From: Deltaproteobacteria bacterium
Lineage (GTDB): Bacteria; Desulfobacterota; Dissulfuribacteria; Dissulfuribacterales; JALVPX01
Assembly (NCBI GenBank): GCA_027031565.1
Contig: JALVPX010000082.1
Span: forward strand, 1-43,599
Length of the DNA: 43,599 nucleotides
Direction: 5' to 3'
The stretch's first letter is position 1. Each line of letters opens with the position of its first letter. The notes under the pieces were generated by a model. That model saw nothing but the letters and a program-made list of their open reading frames with translations, had not been told where the DNA came from and ran no database searches. A program made the translations under genes and the position numbers. Of the stretch, positions 24,152 to 32,521 are shown piece by piece.

Positions 24152-25930
24152 TCATGTTGCACAAAGCCTGAGCACCTCATCTACACTGGTTATCCCTGCC
24201 AGCAGCTTGGAACAGGCATCATATCCCAGGGGCTTCATGCCGTCTTTCATGGCCTGCCTTTTGAGCTCATCTTCGCTGCGCTCGCGGTGTATCAACTCCC
24301 TGCTTGCTTCAGTAACAGAAAACACTTCATAGACACCAATACGACCCAGGTGACCTGTGTTTCGGCAATAACTGCACCCCTCACCCATTGACACTTTTAC
24401 AGGATCTGCTTCAAAGGTGCATCCAAGCGCCTTTATGGTGTCTGCAGGAATGGAAACTGCCTTGCGGCAGTGCCTGCACACCTTTCTTACCAGCCTTTGA
24501 GCCACTACGCCCCGCAGGGTCGAGGCAACAAGGTAGGATTCCAGGCCCAGATCCTTGAGCCTTGTCACTGCACTTACGGAGTCGTTGGTATGCAGCGTCG
24601 AAAACACCAAGTGGCCGGTGAGAGCTGCCTGGACTGCATAACGGGCAGTCTCGGAATCCCGGATCTCGCCGATCATGACTATGTCAGGATCCTGCCGCAG
24701 GATATTCCTCAAGATGGTGGAAAAGGTTACGTCTATTTGCGGCTGAACTGCAATTTGATTGAATTCTTCGTGAACCATCTCTATGGGATCTTCCACAGTA
24801 ACGATATTTACATCGGGGGAGCTTAGGTGCCTGAGGGTAGAATAGAGGGTGGTTGATTTTCCGCTACCGGTAGGGCCGGTCACCAATATGATGCCGTGGG
24901 TATGCTTTAAAAAGTTTTCGTATGCCTCCAAGTCCCTTGCGCTGAAACCCAGTTTACTCAAATCGCTGAATAGGATGTCTGCACTTTGAAGCCTCAAGAC
25001 CACCTTTTCGCCAAAGGCCACTGGAACAGTGGAAACCCTTACCTCAGCCTCCTCATCGTTCCAGCCTATTTTCATGCGCCCGTCCTGCGGACGCCTTTTT
25101 TCGGCAATATCCATCCTCGAAAGGCCTTTGATGCGGGAACACATGGCATCGTGCACCACCCTGGGAATGCGGTATATGGTGTGCAGTATCCCATCTATGC
25201 GAAGGCGAACAACGGATTCATTTCGTTTAGGTTCAATATGTATGTCGCTGGCACGCTGGCTCAGGGCATATTGAAACAGATGATCCACGGCCTTTTGCAC
25301 ATATTGGTCCGAGGTGTGGGCATCTGCAGTAGCAAGCTGGACATATTGCTCCAGATTGGCAATATCCACATCAGGGGCAGAAAGGACGTTTTGCGCAGCC
25401 TGTATCGATTTTTTGAAATCAAAGAACTCCCTTATCAGGCGCTCGATATCCAATTTTGTCGCTACAATTATCTTGGTCCTGGTTTTACACGCCCTTTTAA
25501 GATCTTCAAAAAGTTCCTTGTCCAGGGGATCGTAACAGGCGATTTCGAGGACATTCTCCCCTGCCCAGCCCACTGGCAGAACAAGCCTTCGCCTCGCAAA
25601 AGAGGCGGGCAGGGTCTTTGTAACCACTTCCATGTCAAGCTTCAGGGGATCCAGTCTCCTAAAATCCCATCCCTGATCCGCAGATACCAGGGCAAGTATG
25701 TCATGTTCCTCGATGACCGTTCCCTTGCCGTCCCTGCGGGGCAGCCTCAACCCAGCCAGCCACTGTATCAAGTCGATACCCTTGTTGAGCGGAACAGACA
25801 GCTTGGCCTGCAGGGCGGAAATGTCTGAGCCCAGCAGGAGCCCCGCCCTCGTGAGCAGGCCGAACAGATAGTCGGCATTATAGTATGGATGGTGCACAAT
25901 ATTGTTAAGTTCCGCCTCAGCGTGGTACAT
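24152..25930 (-). CDS. GspE/PilB-type secretion or pilus ATPase
   Basis: Hexameric ATPase that drives type II secretion or type IV pilus extension. The N-terminal part (about 1-165) fits the MshEN-type domain. Walker A is GPTGSGKSTT (near residue 350), with the Asp-box and Walker B DIVMIGEIRDSETA. A C-terminal zinc site has CRHC (near 484) and CSYC (near 520). The 592-residue length is normal. No other pilus or secretion gene is nearby, so I cannot choose between GspE and PilB. It converges on rpoD with only four bases between the two stops, and no clear terminator separates them. Confidence 0.88.
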   Translation of the reverse strand: MYHAEAELNNIVHHPYYNADYLFGLLTRAGLLLGSDISALQAKLSVPLNKGIDLIQWLAGLRLPRRDGKGTVIEEHDILALVSADQGWDFRRLDPLKLDMEVVTKTLPASFARRRLVLPVGWAGENVLEIACYDPLDKELFEDLKRACKTRTKIIVATKLDIERLIREFFDFKKSIQAAQNVLSAPDVDIANLEQYVQLATADAHTSDQYVQKAVDHLFQYALSQRASDIHIEPKRNESVVRLRIDGILHTIYRIPRVVHDAMCSRIKGLSRMDIAEKRRPQDGRMKIGWNDEEAEVRVSTVPVAFGEKVVLRLQSADILFSDLSKLGFSARDLEAYENFLKHTHGIILVTGPTGSGKSTTLYSTLRHLSSPDVNIVTVEDPIEMVHEEFNQIAVQPQIDVTFSTILRNILRQDPDIVMIGEIRDSETARYAVQAALTGHLVFSTLHTNDSVSAVTRLKDLGLESYLVASTLRGVVAQRLVRKVCRHCRKAVSIPADTIKALGCTFEADPVKVSMGEGCSYCRNTGHLGRIGVYEVFSVTEASRELIHRERSEDELKRQAMKDGMKPLGYDACSKLLAGITSVDEVLRLCAT

Positions 25931-26005
25931 TTTGTCCGCCTGTTTTATAGTCTAGTCTTATATTCGGCTTGCTGATTTGGTTACTGAAGACAAAGCGGAA
26001 AGAGA

Positions 26006-26959
26006 ATGGCTGCGCGTGAAGAACACAAAAAACCTTGGATTGAACTGGAAATAGAATGCCCTGAAACCCTTACCGACGTGATATCTGATTTTTTGATCAC
26101 CACCCTTGACAGGGGAGTGGTAATAGAAGATATACCGGAGAACCTTTCTCAACCCCTGCCGATGACACGTCTCAAGGCCTACATGACAAGGGAAGAAGCC
26201 GAAGACGGGCTGCTGGAAGAGATTGAATATTATCTTGCAGACCTCTCGTCCATGGAGTCAGACTATCCGGACTTGGAGTTAAGAACCAAGGCCGTGATCG
26301 AGGAAGATTGGTCTGAACAGTGGAAGAGCTATTTCAAGCCTGTGAAGATTGGCCGGCGGCTGGTCGTAAAACCATCGTGGGAAGAGTATGTGCCTGGATC
26401 TGACGAGTTGGTCATCCAGATAGATCCAGGGCAGGCCTTTGGCACTGGCAGCCATCCTACCACCCGCATGATGCTGGAGGCCTTGGAATGGGCAATTTCT
26501 GAGATGAAAAAAAGGGATCTTCCCATGGGGATCAACGTCTTGGATGTTGGCACTGGTACAGGCCTGCTCGGTATTGCTGCAGCAAAACTGGGGGCCTCAT
26601 CTGTCACTGGCATAGATATTGACCCAACAGCTGTGGAGACGGCCAGAAAAAACGTCTATGGGAATCACGTCCACAACCAAATGGTCGTTTCTTCCACCCC
26701 GCTATGGCAGGTTGAGGGCGATTTTGACATCGTATTGGCCAACCTGGACAAAAGCACCCTGGAGCTGCTGGCCGAGGATCTGGCATCAAAGGTGGCAACC
26801 AATGGGTTTCTGATCATATCGGGCATATTGAATGGCCAGGAAAAGGGCCTGCTAAACATTTTTAAAGGCTTGGGCATGGACGTGGTGTTGGAAAAATCCC
26901 AGAAAGAAAATGGGGACGAATGGCTGTGCATCGTCTTTGAGCATCGTGATAATGTCTGA
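26006..26959 (+). CDS. prmA: Ribosomal protein L11 methyltransferase
   Basis: SAM-dependent methyltransferase that trimethylates ribosomal protein L11. The N-terminal substrate-recognition domain (about 1-130) includes EEDWSEQWKSYFKPVKIG, and the SAM motif is LDVGTGTGLLGIAAAKLG (near 180). The later DIVLANL block matches the N-[IL]-x-x catalytic motif region. Length 317 residues. It lies divergent from the PilB-type gene across 75 bases; I found no decisive promoter there. The stop overlaps the next gene by eight bases. Confidence 0.94.
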   Translation: MAAREEHKKPWIELEIECPETLTDVISDFLITTLDRGVVIEDIPENLSQPLPMTRLKAYMTREEAEDGLLEEIEYYLADLSSMESDYPDLELRTKAVIEEDWSEQWKSYFKPVKIGRRLVVKPSWEEYVPGSDELVIQIDPGQAFGTGSHPTTRMMLEALEWAISEMKKRDLPMGINVLDVGTGTGLLGIAAAKLGASSVTGIDIDPTAVETARKNVYGNHVHNQMVVSSTPLWQVEGDFDIVLANLDKSTLELLAEDLASKVATNGFLIISGILNGQEKGLLNIFKGLGMDVVLEKSQKENGDEWLCIVFEHRDNV

Positions 26960-27728
26960 TATCCCCGCCTTTTTCTGGAATAAAGAGGTAATGCCTGATT
27001 CAGGAGAGCTGTTTGAATTGGAGGGTCAGGAGGCCAGGCATGGGACGAAGGTGCTGCGCCTCAAGGCCGACACGCGGGTCAAACTCGTGGATGGGCGCGG
27101 CAATATAGCCATCTGTACTATTGTTGAGATCAAGAGGAGCAGTTTAAAACTCAGGGCAGACAAACTCCTGAGCATGGCACCTGACCTGTGCCCGGTTTTC
27201 CTGGCAATATCTGTGCTCAAGAGCGACAAGATGGATCTCGTGATACAAAAATGCACAGAAATCGGCATAGAAAAAATTTATCCAATATATGCAACCCGTT
27301 CCGTGGTCAGAATGAATAGATATAAACAGCAAAAACGCCTGAAAAGATGGCATGAAATCGCAAGGCAGGCACTGAAACAATGCAGGGGCGCGTATCTGAC
27401 GCAGATAAACCAGCCTGTGGACTTTTGGGAATTCATGGAATTCAGCCGTGGCCTTAGGGGGGCAAAAATTGTATTATGTGAGCGGCATGGCCCCGAACAC
27501 TCCCCACGGCAGGCCTGGGTCCGACAGGGTAATCAGCGGCCCGTAACGCTTCTGGTGGGTCCTGAAGGGGGGTTTTCAGGGGCGGAACGTCGGATTGCCG
27601 CAGAGAATGGATTTCATTCCGCAAGCCTTGGGAAACGAATACTCAGGGCGGAAACAGCTGCAATAGGGGTATCCTTTTTGTTCAGGCAGTGGCTGAATGA
27701 AAAACATCATGGGGAACAAACAGAGTGA
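26952..27728 (+). CDS. rsmE: 16S rRNA (uracil1498-N3)-methyltransferase
   Basis: SPOUT-class methyltransferase for U1498 of 16S rRNA. An N-terminal PUA-like domain (about 1-75) includes the segment EARHGTKVLRLKADT. The knotted SAM-binding part has LLVGPEGGFSGAERR (near residue 200) and LGKRILRAETAA at the end, both hallmark sequences. The 258-residue form starts at ATG 26952 (MSDIPAFFW), overlapping prmA. prmA-rsmE is a common bacterial gene pair, and both modify the ribosome. Confidence 0.95.
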   Translation: MSDIPAFFWNKEVMPDSGELFELEGQEARHGTKVLRLKADTRVKLVDGRGNIAICTIVEIKRSSLKLRADKLLSMAPDLCPVFLAISVLKSDKMDLVIQKCTEIGIEKIYPIYATRSVVRMNRYKQQKRLKRWHEIARQALKQCRGAYLTQINQPVDFWEFMEFSRGLRGAKIVLCERHGPEHSPRQAWVRQGNQRPVTLLVGPEGGFSGAERRIAAENGFHSASLGKRILRAETAAIGVSFLFRQWLNEKHHGEQTE

Positions 27729-28246
27729 AAGGCCCTTATACAAAAATGGAATTTTCTTCTTTTGATGCATTTATCGAAAAATACAGGGAATTGCGTTCTT
27801 TTCTCGCTGCAAGGCCTCAAACAGCATTACAGCTGACCTCCCTAGGCACCAGGTACAAAGAAATCCTGGAACAGATCGATCCCCTCATACAGGGCCTTAC
27901 TGCAAAATCATGCCCTTATTGCGGCGTAGTATGCTGCGCCCAGAAATTCGGTCTTCCAAATTCAAGTGACATGGTCACATTCCTGGCCATGAACGTAAAC
28001 GGACATGTCTACGATTTTCAAAAGGACCCTCGTTCAATGTGTCAATTCATGGGCGAAAAGGGGTGCATACTCCCAAGATATCAGCGGCCGTTCCGATGCA
28101 CTTTTTACTTCTGCGATCCATTATTGATACAAATAGATCTGCTTCCCAAGATGGAGAATGAAAGGCTTATCCAGGGCCTTAAGAAATTGGAATCGCTCAG
28201 GCAGGAAATGACAAAACTGGCAGAAACAGGTATTACGCTGGCCTGA
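27725..28246 (+). CDS. Cysteine-rich YkgJ-like (putative metal-binding) protein
   Basis: I recognise only the general type. It has CPYCGVVCC at about residues 63-71 and a second cluster near 105-130 (MCQFMGEKGC...RPFRCTFYFC). This resembles the C-x-x-CC and RPxxC pattern of zinc/iron-chelating YkgJ-like proteins, though the first 60 residues are a plain helix-rich stretch. It has no signal peptide. The GTG start overlaps the rsmE stop (GTGA) with GGGGA upstream; an alternative ATG lies at 27746. It is one base from queH, so it is probably in the same operon. Function unknown. Confidence 0.65.
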   Translation: MKGPYTKMEFSSFDAFIEKYRELRSFLAARPQTALQLTSLGTRYKEILEQIDPLIQGLTAKSCPYCGVVCCAQKFGLPNSSDMVTFLAMNVNGHVYDFQKDPRSMCQFMGEKGCILPRYQRPFRCTFYFCDPLLIQIDLLPKMENERLIQGLKKLESLRQEMTKLAETGITLA

Positions 28247-28247
28247 A

Positions 28248-28853
28248 ATGGAAAAATTGCTTCTGCACATCTGTTGCGGGCCCTGCTCACTTTATCCCGT
28301 ACAGGCCCAGAGGGAAAAAGCGATTGAACCCGTAGGCTTTTTCTACAATCCAAACATCCATCCCTTCATGGAGTTTGAAAGACGGGTGGATGCCCTGGAG
28401 ACGGTTTCTAACAGCTTGAAGTTTGATCTCCTGTGGGATCCAAACGGTTACGGCCTTGAAGAGTGGCTGGCTGCTCTCAAGGGTGAGACAAGACATGGGC
28501 GGCGCTGCATGATATGTTATGGACTGCGTCTAAATCGAGCTGCTTCAAAGGCAAAGGAATTGGGCATGAATGCCTTTTCCACCACCTTGCTTTACAGCCG
28601 GTACCAACTCCACGAGGCCATTTTGGAGCAGGGCCGCGAATGTGCGCGAAAACATGGTATCAAATTCTATTACGAGGATTTCAGGAAGGGGTGGAGCAAA
28701 GGCATAGAGACGGCCAAGAAAATGCGTATCTACCGCCAGCCTTACTGTGGGTGTATCTTCAGCGAGTATGAACGTTATGAGAAACGGGCAGGGAGATTGA
28801 ATCAGAGATTCTCTGAATCCATTTCTTCACAAGGAGGTGCAACAACGGCATGA
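28248..28853 (+). CDS. queH: Epoxyqueuosine reductase QueH
   Basis: Reduces epoxyqueuosine to queuosine in tRNA, a cobalamin-free alternative to QueG, using an iron-sulfur cluster and adjacent metal. The family N-terminus LLLHICCGPCSLYPV (C9, C10, C13), the CMICYGLRL motif and the terminal PYCGC are all present. The 201-residue length is normal. It follows the Cys-rich gene by one base and overlaps the DUF2905 gene (ATGA). No other queuosine genes are in the window. Confidence 0.93.
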   Translation: MEKLLLHICCGPCSLYPVQAQREKAIEPVGFFYNPNIHPFMEFERRVDALETVSNSLKFDLLWDPNGYGLEEWLAALKGETRHGRRCMICYGLRLNRAASKAKELGMNAFSTTLLYSRYQLHEAILEQGRECARKHGIKFYYEDFRKGWSKGIETAKKMRIYRQPYCGCIFSEYERYEKRAGRLNQRFSESISSQGGATTA

Positions 28854-29071
28854 ATCCCCTTCAAGAAATGGGCAAGGTCTTGCTTGTTTTCGGGGGGCTT
28901 ATGGTGCTCATCGGGCTGATATTGATCGTTGCCCCCAAGATCCCGTGGCTCGGAAGGCTTCCAGGCGACATAGTAATAAAAAAGGATAACTTTACACTAT
29001 ATTTCCCGCTGGCCACTTCAATAATTTTAAGCATTATATTGACCTTGTTGTTTTCCATATTCCGCAAATGA
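28850..29071 (+). CDS. DUF2905 small membrane protein
   Basis: A 73-residue inner-membrane protein of two transmembrane helices. Helix one (about 8-28) is followed by the short loop PKIPWLGRLPGDIVIKKDNF, which is the DUF2905 signature, and then helix two (about 51-70). Its role is unknown. It overlaps queH by four bases and the Rieske gene by four bases (ATGA), so it is translated within one chain with them. Confidence 0.88.
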   Translation: MNPLQEMGKVLLVFGGLMVLIGLILIVAPKIPWLGRLPGDIVIKKDNFTLYFPLATSIILSIILTLLFSIFRK

Positions 29072-29472
29072 CGAGAAGAAACTGGATAATCAAGGGCATT
29101 TGGTTCCTTGGGGCCTTGCTTGTGTATCCCTTTCATGCCTTCATAAAAAAAGTGAGGTACAGGCCCCCTGTGGAATTCAAGATAGCCAAAAGGCTCAAAC
29201 CGGGCCAGGTGCATACTGAAAAGGCCTTTGTCATCTTCGAAACAGAAAAAGGACCCTATGCCCTTTCCAGGACCTGCCCCCACCTTGGATGCACCGTTAG
29301 ATATTTTGAACGGGAAAGGCTCTTTGTCTGCCCCTGCCACCAAAGCAGGTTCACCCCTGAGGGAAGATATATCTCAGGCCCGGCAAAACGGGATTTGTCC
29401 AGGCTCAAACTTGAGGTTGCAGCAGACGGCCAGGGATACACGGTCTATATCCCCAGGGGAGCGGTTCTGTGA
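29068..29472 (+). CDS. Rieske [2Fe-2S] protein
   Basis: Membrane-anchored electron-transfer protein. One N-terminal hydrophobic segment (about 7-26) anchors it; the Rieske fold follows, with cluster box I CPHLGC and box II CPCHQSRF, giving two Cys and two His ligands plus the disulfide-forming Cys of high-potential bc1/b6f-type proteins. At 134 residues it is short for a bc1 Rieske, so it looks like a minimal version. The next gene is a cytochrome b, and together they suggest a quinol-oxidising complex. Confidence 0.92.
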   Translation: MTRRNWIIKGIWFLGALLVYPFHAFIKKVRYRPPVEFKIAKRLKPGQVHTEKAFVIFETEKGPYALSRTCPHLGCTVRYFERERLFVCPCHQSRFTPEGRYISGPAKRDLSRLKLEVAADGQGYTVYIPRGAVL

Positions 29473-29490
29473 GCTGGAAAAGGGGTGAAC

Positions 29491-30312
29491 ATGCCTAAAT
29501 TCGGCGAACTTACCACTGCCTTTCTGCTGATAGCTATTTTTTCGGGGTTTGCATTGAATTACCAATATGAACTGGCCGATCCCTTTGTTTCAACCGTGGC
29601 CATTGAGACTGTATTGCCCTTCGGTGCCTTTTGGCGTTCCCTCCACTTTTGGTCTGGCCAGCTGTTCTTTCTGGCCCTCCTCTACCATGCAGTGGATCAA
29701 ATATGGAACCCCGGTGCCTTTTCAAAGCGACTGGTACCCAGGAAACATTGGACCATCATGGTGCTAACCATACCGTGTGCCATACTGGTGCTTTTCACTG
29801 GATATGTGCTGCGGCTAGATGCAACGGGCAGGGCCGCTGCCACCATATATGAACACTTGCTGCTGACCGTGCCATTGGTAGGCCCCACCCTTAACAGGCT
29901 CATGGCCTCAATCAGTGATGAGGGCCTGAACCGGATCTATGTAATTCATTTGCTGCTTAGCGCTCTACTATGGGGAATAGGCACATGGTATCACACTAGA
30001 AAGGTGCTCATGGGCGGCACCGCCTTTTTGGCATCAGCCGCTGCCTCTATCGCGCTGGCAGGCCTTGTGCATGCCCCCATAGACCTGCCTGGCACAAAGG
30101 TGCATCTTATCAAAGGCCCTTGGTTCTTTCTTGGCATACAGGAATTGCTGCGCTATGTGCATCCTTTGATTGCGGGAATCATTTTCCCTGCCCTGCCAGT
30201 CGTTTTGTATGGCGCACTAAGCTGGACCAGCAAGAGAGACTTCATGCTGGTGATCCTGGGATTGTGGTGCCTGTGCTATCTCACACTGACTATGGTAGTA
30301 TTGCTGCGGTGA
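29491..30312 (+). CDS. Cytochrome b (b6-like) subunit of a Rieske/cytochrome b complex
   Basis: A 273-residue, multi-helix membrane protein that holds two haems b. The two His pairs are H52/H66 (14 apart) and H153/H168 (15 apart), the spacing of cytochrome b6 rather than mitochondrial cytochrome b (14/14). After the four core helices, a segment PWFFLGIQELLRYVHP near residues 210-225 looks like the start of subunit IV, so part of that subunit may be fused here. No cytochrome c1/f gene follows; the electron exit is unknown. ATG 29491 has AGGGG five bases upstream, preferred over GTG 29485. Terminated by a hairpin at 30346-30377. Confidence 0.87.
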   Translation: MPKFGELTTAFLLIAIFSGFALNYQYELADPFVSTVAIETVLPFGAFWRSLHFWSGQLFFLALLYHAVDQIWNPGAFSKRLVPRKHWTIMVLTIPCAILVLFTGYVLRLDATGRAAATIYEHLLLTVPLVGPTLNRLMASISDEGLNRIYVIHLLLSALLWGIGTWYHTRKVLMGGTAFLASAAASIALAGLVHAPIDLPGTKVHLIKGPWFFLGIQELLRYVHPLIAGIIFPALPVVLYGALSWTSKRDFMLVILGLWCLCYLTLTMVVLLR

Positions 30313-30345
30313 AGATGATCTACCTGATTTTGCAACGAAACCTGA

Positions 30346-30377
30346 AAAAGGAAGGCGCGCTTAAACGCCTCCCTTTT
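30346..30377. terminator. Bidirectional hairpin between cytochrome b and the PEP-CTERM gene
   Basis: A 12-base stem with one mismatch (30346-30357 with 30366-30377) and an eight-base loop sits in the 80-base gap between two converging genes. A-runs on one side and T-runs on the other would let it stop transcription from both directions. Confidence 0.65.
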
Positions 30378-30392
30378 AAGCCAAAAATCGGA

Positions 30393-31049
30393 TTATCTTT
30401 TTTTGCGGCGCACAAGGGCTGCCATGCCTACCATGCCTGATCCAAACAAAACAACTGTTGGAGGTATGGGATTGGCAGCTACTGGAACAGGTTCGCCTTC
30501 AATACGAACGCCGAAATTCCAATCCTTGCTTAAAGTTTTGACATCCCACACGGAATCCCAATTATCTTTTTTAGCATAACCCTTTGCAGGTTTGGGAGCC
30601 CCCATGATAAAATACATTTCTCCTGCTGCCATCCCATGATTCGGATTTTCAAAGGCCACCCAGTAGGTCCCAGGCCCAAGATTCCAGTCCAGATTTTTCA
30701 CGCCCGCCCATTTGGCGGTTCTGTTGGGCCCGTTATGTTTAATAGATACCTTGCCGCTGAGGCCGGTCGGATTAAACTTGTCGTCATATATGGAAATATC
30801 AAAGACATTCTCCGAAGCAGCAATGGATATATAAGTCTCTATGGTTGAGATATTGTAATCGGCGTTTAAGGAAAATTGGGCTGCCATCCATTGGTATACT
30901 CCGTTATTAGAATAAAAAGCCAAGCCTGTGGTAGGATCACCTTTTGGAGTGCCTGTATCTAAGAGAAAAGTAGAAGCATTGGCTATTCCAGAAGATAACA
31001 ACGTAACAAATAATGCCCCCATCCCCAACAAAAGACGTAATTTCTTCAT
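30393..31049 (-). CDS. PEP-CTERM-like exosortase-substrate secreted protein
   Basis: A secreted protein of unknown function. The N-terminal signal peptide (about 1-26, ending ANA) is followed by a beta-rich domain containing a WVAFENPNHG segment. The C-terminus has the tripartite sorting signal: a PIPP motif, a hydrophobic helix (TVVLFGSGMVGMAALV), then RRKKR. That is the VPLPA/PEP-CTERM type recognised by exosortase systems, which cut and attach proteins to the cell surface. No exosortase gene is in the window. It has its own promoter (31117-31145), good Shine-Dalgarno AGAGG and a 5'-leader hairpin. Confidence 0.82.
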   Translation of the reverse strand: MKKLRLLLGMGALFVTLLSSGIANASTFLLDTGTPKGDPTTGLAFYSNNGVYQWMAAQFSLNADYNISTIETYISIAASENVFDISIYDDKFNPTGLSGKVSIKHNGPNRTAKWAGVKNLDWNLGPGTYWVAFENPNHGMAAGEMYFIMGAPKPAKGYAKKDNWDSVWDVKTLSKDWNFGVRIEGEPVPVAANPIPPTVVLFGSGMVGMAALVRRKKR

Positions 31050-31074
31050 AATACACCTCTGAATGTGTTGTTAC

Positions 31075-31089
31075 AGCCTTGCGAAGGCT
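31075..31089 (-). promoter_or_regulatory. Hairpin in the predicted leader of the PEP-CTERM mRNA
   Basis: A six-base stem AGCCTT/AAGGCT with a GCG loop lies in the transcript leader (minus strand), 25 bases before the ATG. On the plus strand it is followed by four or five T and would resemble a terminator, but nothing upstream on that strand needs one. In the mRNA it may affect stability or translation. Confidence 0.5.
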
Positions 31090-31116
31090 TTTTCACACAC
31101 TCCACCACCTAAAATA

Positions 31117-31145
31117 TTTTTAACAGCAAAGTGCTGGCAAGTCAA
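31117..31145 (-). promoter_or_regulatory. Candidate sigma-70 promoter for the PEP-CTERM gene
   Basis: Reading the minus strand, TTGACT (31140-31145) and TAAAAA (31117-31122) are 17 bases apart, in the 152-base gap after hemA. The -10 is about 70 bases before the start codon. Confidence 0.6.
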
Positions 31146-31201
31146 GAAATTGTCAGTGGGGTTACCTATGGGAACTTTTTAAAAAATTGTGAATATAGTA
31201 C

Positions 31202-32521
31202 TCATGTATTTCGCTTTTCCTTTGAAGGAGCAATTTTTTCATCTTTTACGGTATCAAGCTTGAACAGCCTGCACGCGCTCTCTAGGAGCGCCTTGTTGTC
31301 GCAGCCATTCTTTGCGCCATTTTTCATGGTAATGATTGGATCATGCAATATCTTTTGAACAATTGAACGGGTGAGTGTCTCTATGGCTTTTTTTTGTTTC
31401 GGTGTGAGCTCTTTCAAGGCCTTCATGGACCTATCCAATTCCCGTTGGCGCAAATTTTCAGCCTTTTTTTGAAGTTTCTGAATAACAGGAACGATCTCAA
31501 GGGATTCGAGCCACTGTTCAAACTTTATGACCTCTTCTTCCACTATGCGTTCCGCCTTTTTCGCCTCTTTTTCCCTTTGGCTCTTGTTCAATTCCACAAC
31601 GCCTTTGAGGTCGTCTATGTCATAGAGGTAGACATTGTCTATTTTATTTACCTCAGGCTCGATATCTCTTGGAACGGCAATATCAATCAAAAAAAGCAGC
31701 CTGTGGCGCCGGGGGCGCATTATCTTTTTAATCCTTTTTCCTGAAATAACGGTTCCAGGGGCTCCTGTAGAACTGATCACGATGTCCGCCTCGATCAGGG
31801 CATCATCCATCTCATCGAGACCGATCGGCTCACCACCGAGCTCCTTTGAAAGCTGCACCGCCCTTTCCAGGGTACGATTGGCTACGATCAGCCTTTTTAT
31901 ACCGTGGGTTTTGAGATGTTGAGCTGCCAGTTCAGCCATCTCACCTGCACCGACGAGCATGGCTGTTTTGCCATTGAGTTCGCCGAATATCTTCCTGGCC
32001 AGCTCTACTGCTGCATAGCTTATCGAAACAGCGTGACTGGCAATAGCCGTTTCAGTGCGCACTCTTTTGGCCACTGAAAAGGCCTTGTGAAGCAGCCTGT
32101 TCAAGACAGTTCCTGTGGAACCGGTGTCACTGGCTGAACGGTACGCATCCTTCAATTGACCAAGGATCTGCGGCTCGCCCACGACCATGGAATCGAGGCT
32201 GGAGGCAACCCTGAAAAGATGGGCTACGGCCTCGTTATCTTTTCGCACGTAGAGGCCCTTTTCAAGCTCAGACACGGCGAGCCCTGATTTTTCTGTCCAT
32301 AATTTCATCAGGGCAGCAAGGGCCTGGCTGCCGTTTTGAGCGGCAGCAAGAATTTCAACCCTATTGCACGTAGATAGGAAAAGCACCTCGTCCATCTCTG
32401 GCAGGGATTTCAAGAGGGCCAGGCTTTGCACCAGATCGCCTTCCAGTGTAAGCCGCTCCCGGATTTCAACCGGAGCGGTCTTGTGATTGACTCCTATCAA
32501 GATAATCTGTGGTCTATTCAT
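31202..32521 (-). CDS. hemA: Glutamyl-tRNA reductase
   Basis: First committed step of tetrapyrrole synthesis by the C5 route: reduces glutamyl-tRNA to glutamate-1-semialdehyde with NADPH. The N-terminus GVNHKTAPVEIRERL and the catalytic C52 (STCNRVEI) are intact. The dinucleotide site (AMLVGAGEMAELAAQHL) and C-terminal dimerisation helices follow. The ATG at 32521 (MNRPQII, 439 residues) overlaps the ccsA stop by eight bases; a longer frame adds 12 non-family residues. Its position after ccsA and siroheme synthase fits haem and siroheme supply for the dissimilatory sulfite pathway. Confidence 0.96.
   Translation of the reverse strand: MNRPQIILIGVNHKTAPVEIRERLTLEGDLVQSLALLKSLPEMDEVLFLSTCNRVEILAAAQNGSQALAALMKLWTEKSGLAVSELEKGLYVRKDNEAVAHLFRVASSLDSMVVGEPQILGQLKDAYRSASDTGSTGTVLNRLLHKAFSVAKRVRTETAIASHAVSISYAAVELARKIFGELNGKTAMLVGAGEMAELAAQHLKTHGIKRLIVANRTLERAVQLSKELGGEPIGLDEMDDALIEADIVISSTGAPGTVISGKRIKKIMRPRRHRLLFLIDIAVPRDIEPEVNKIDNVYLYDIDDLKGVVELNKSQREKEAKKAERIVEEEVIKFEQWLESLEIVPVIQKLQKKAENLRQRELDRSMKALKELTPKQKKAIETLTRSIVQKILHDPIITMKNGAKNGCDNKALLESACRLFKLDTVKDEKIAPSKEKRNT

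Noticed and set aside
24141..24170. Stem near the rpoD stop as a terminator
   Set aside because: One internal mismatch, a long loop and no T-run follow; it also lies within the converging ATPase gene.
27725..28246. Selenocysteine or frameshift in the Cys-rich gene
   Set aside because: The frame is open throughout, with no internal stop, and all Cys codons are ordinary.
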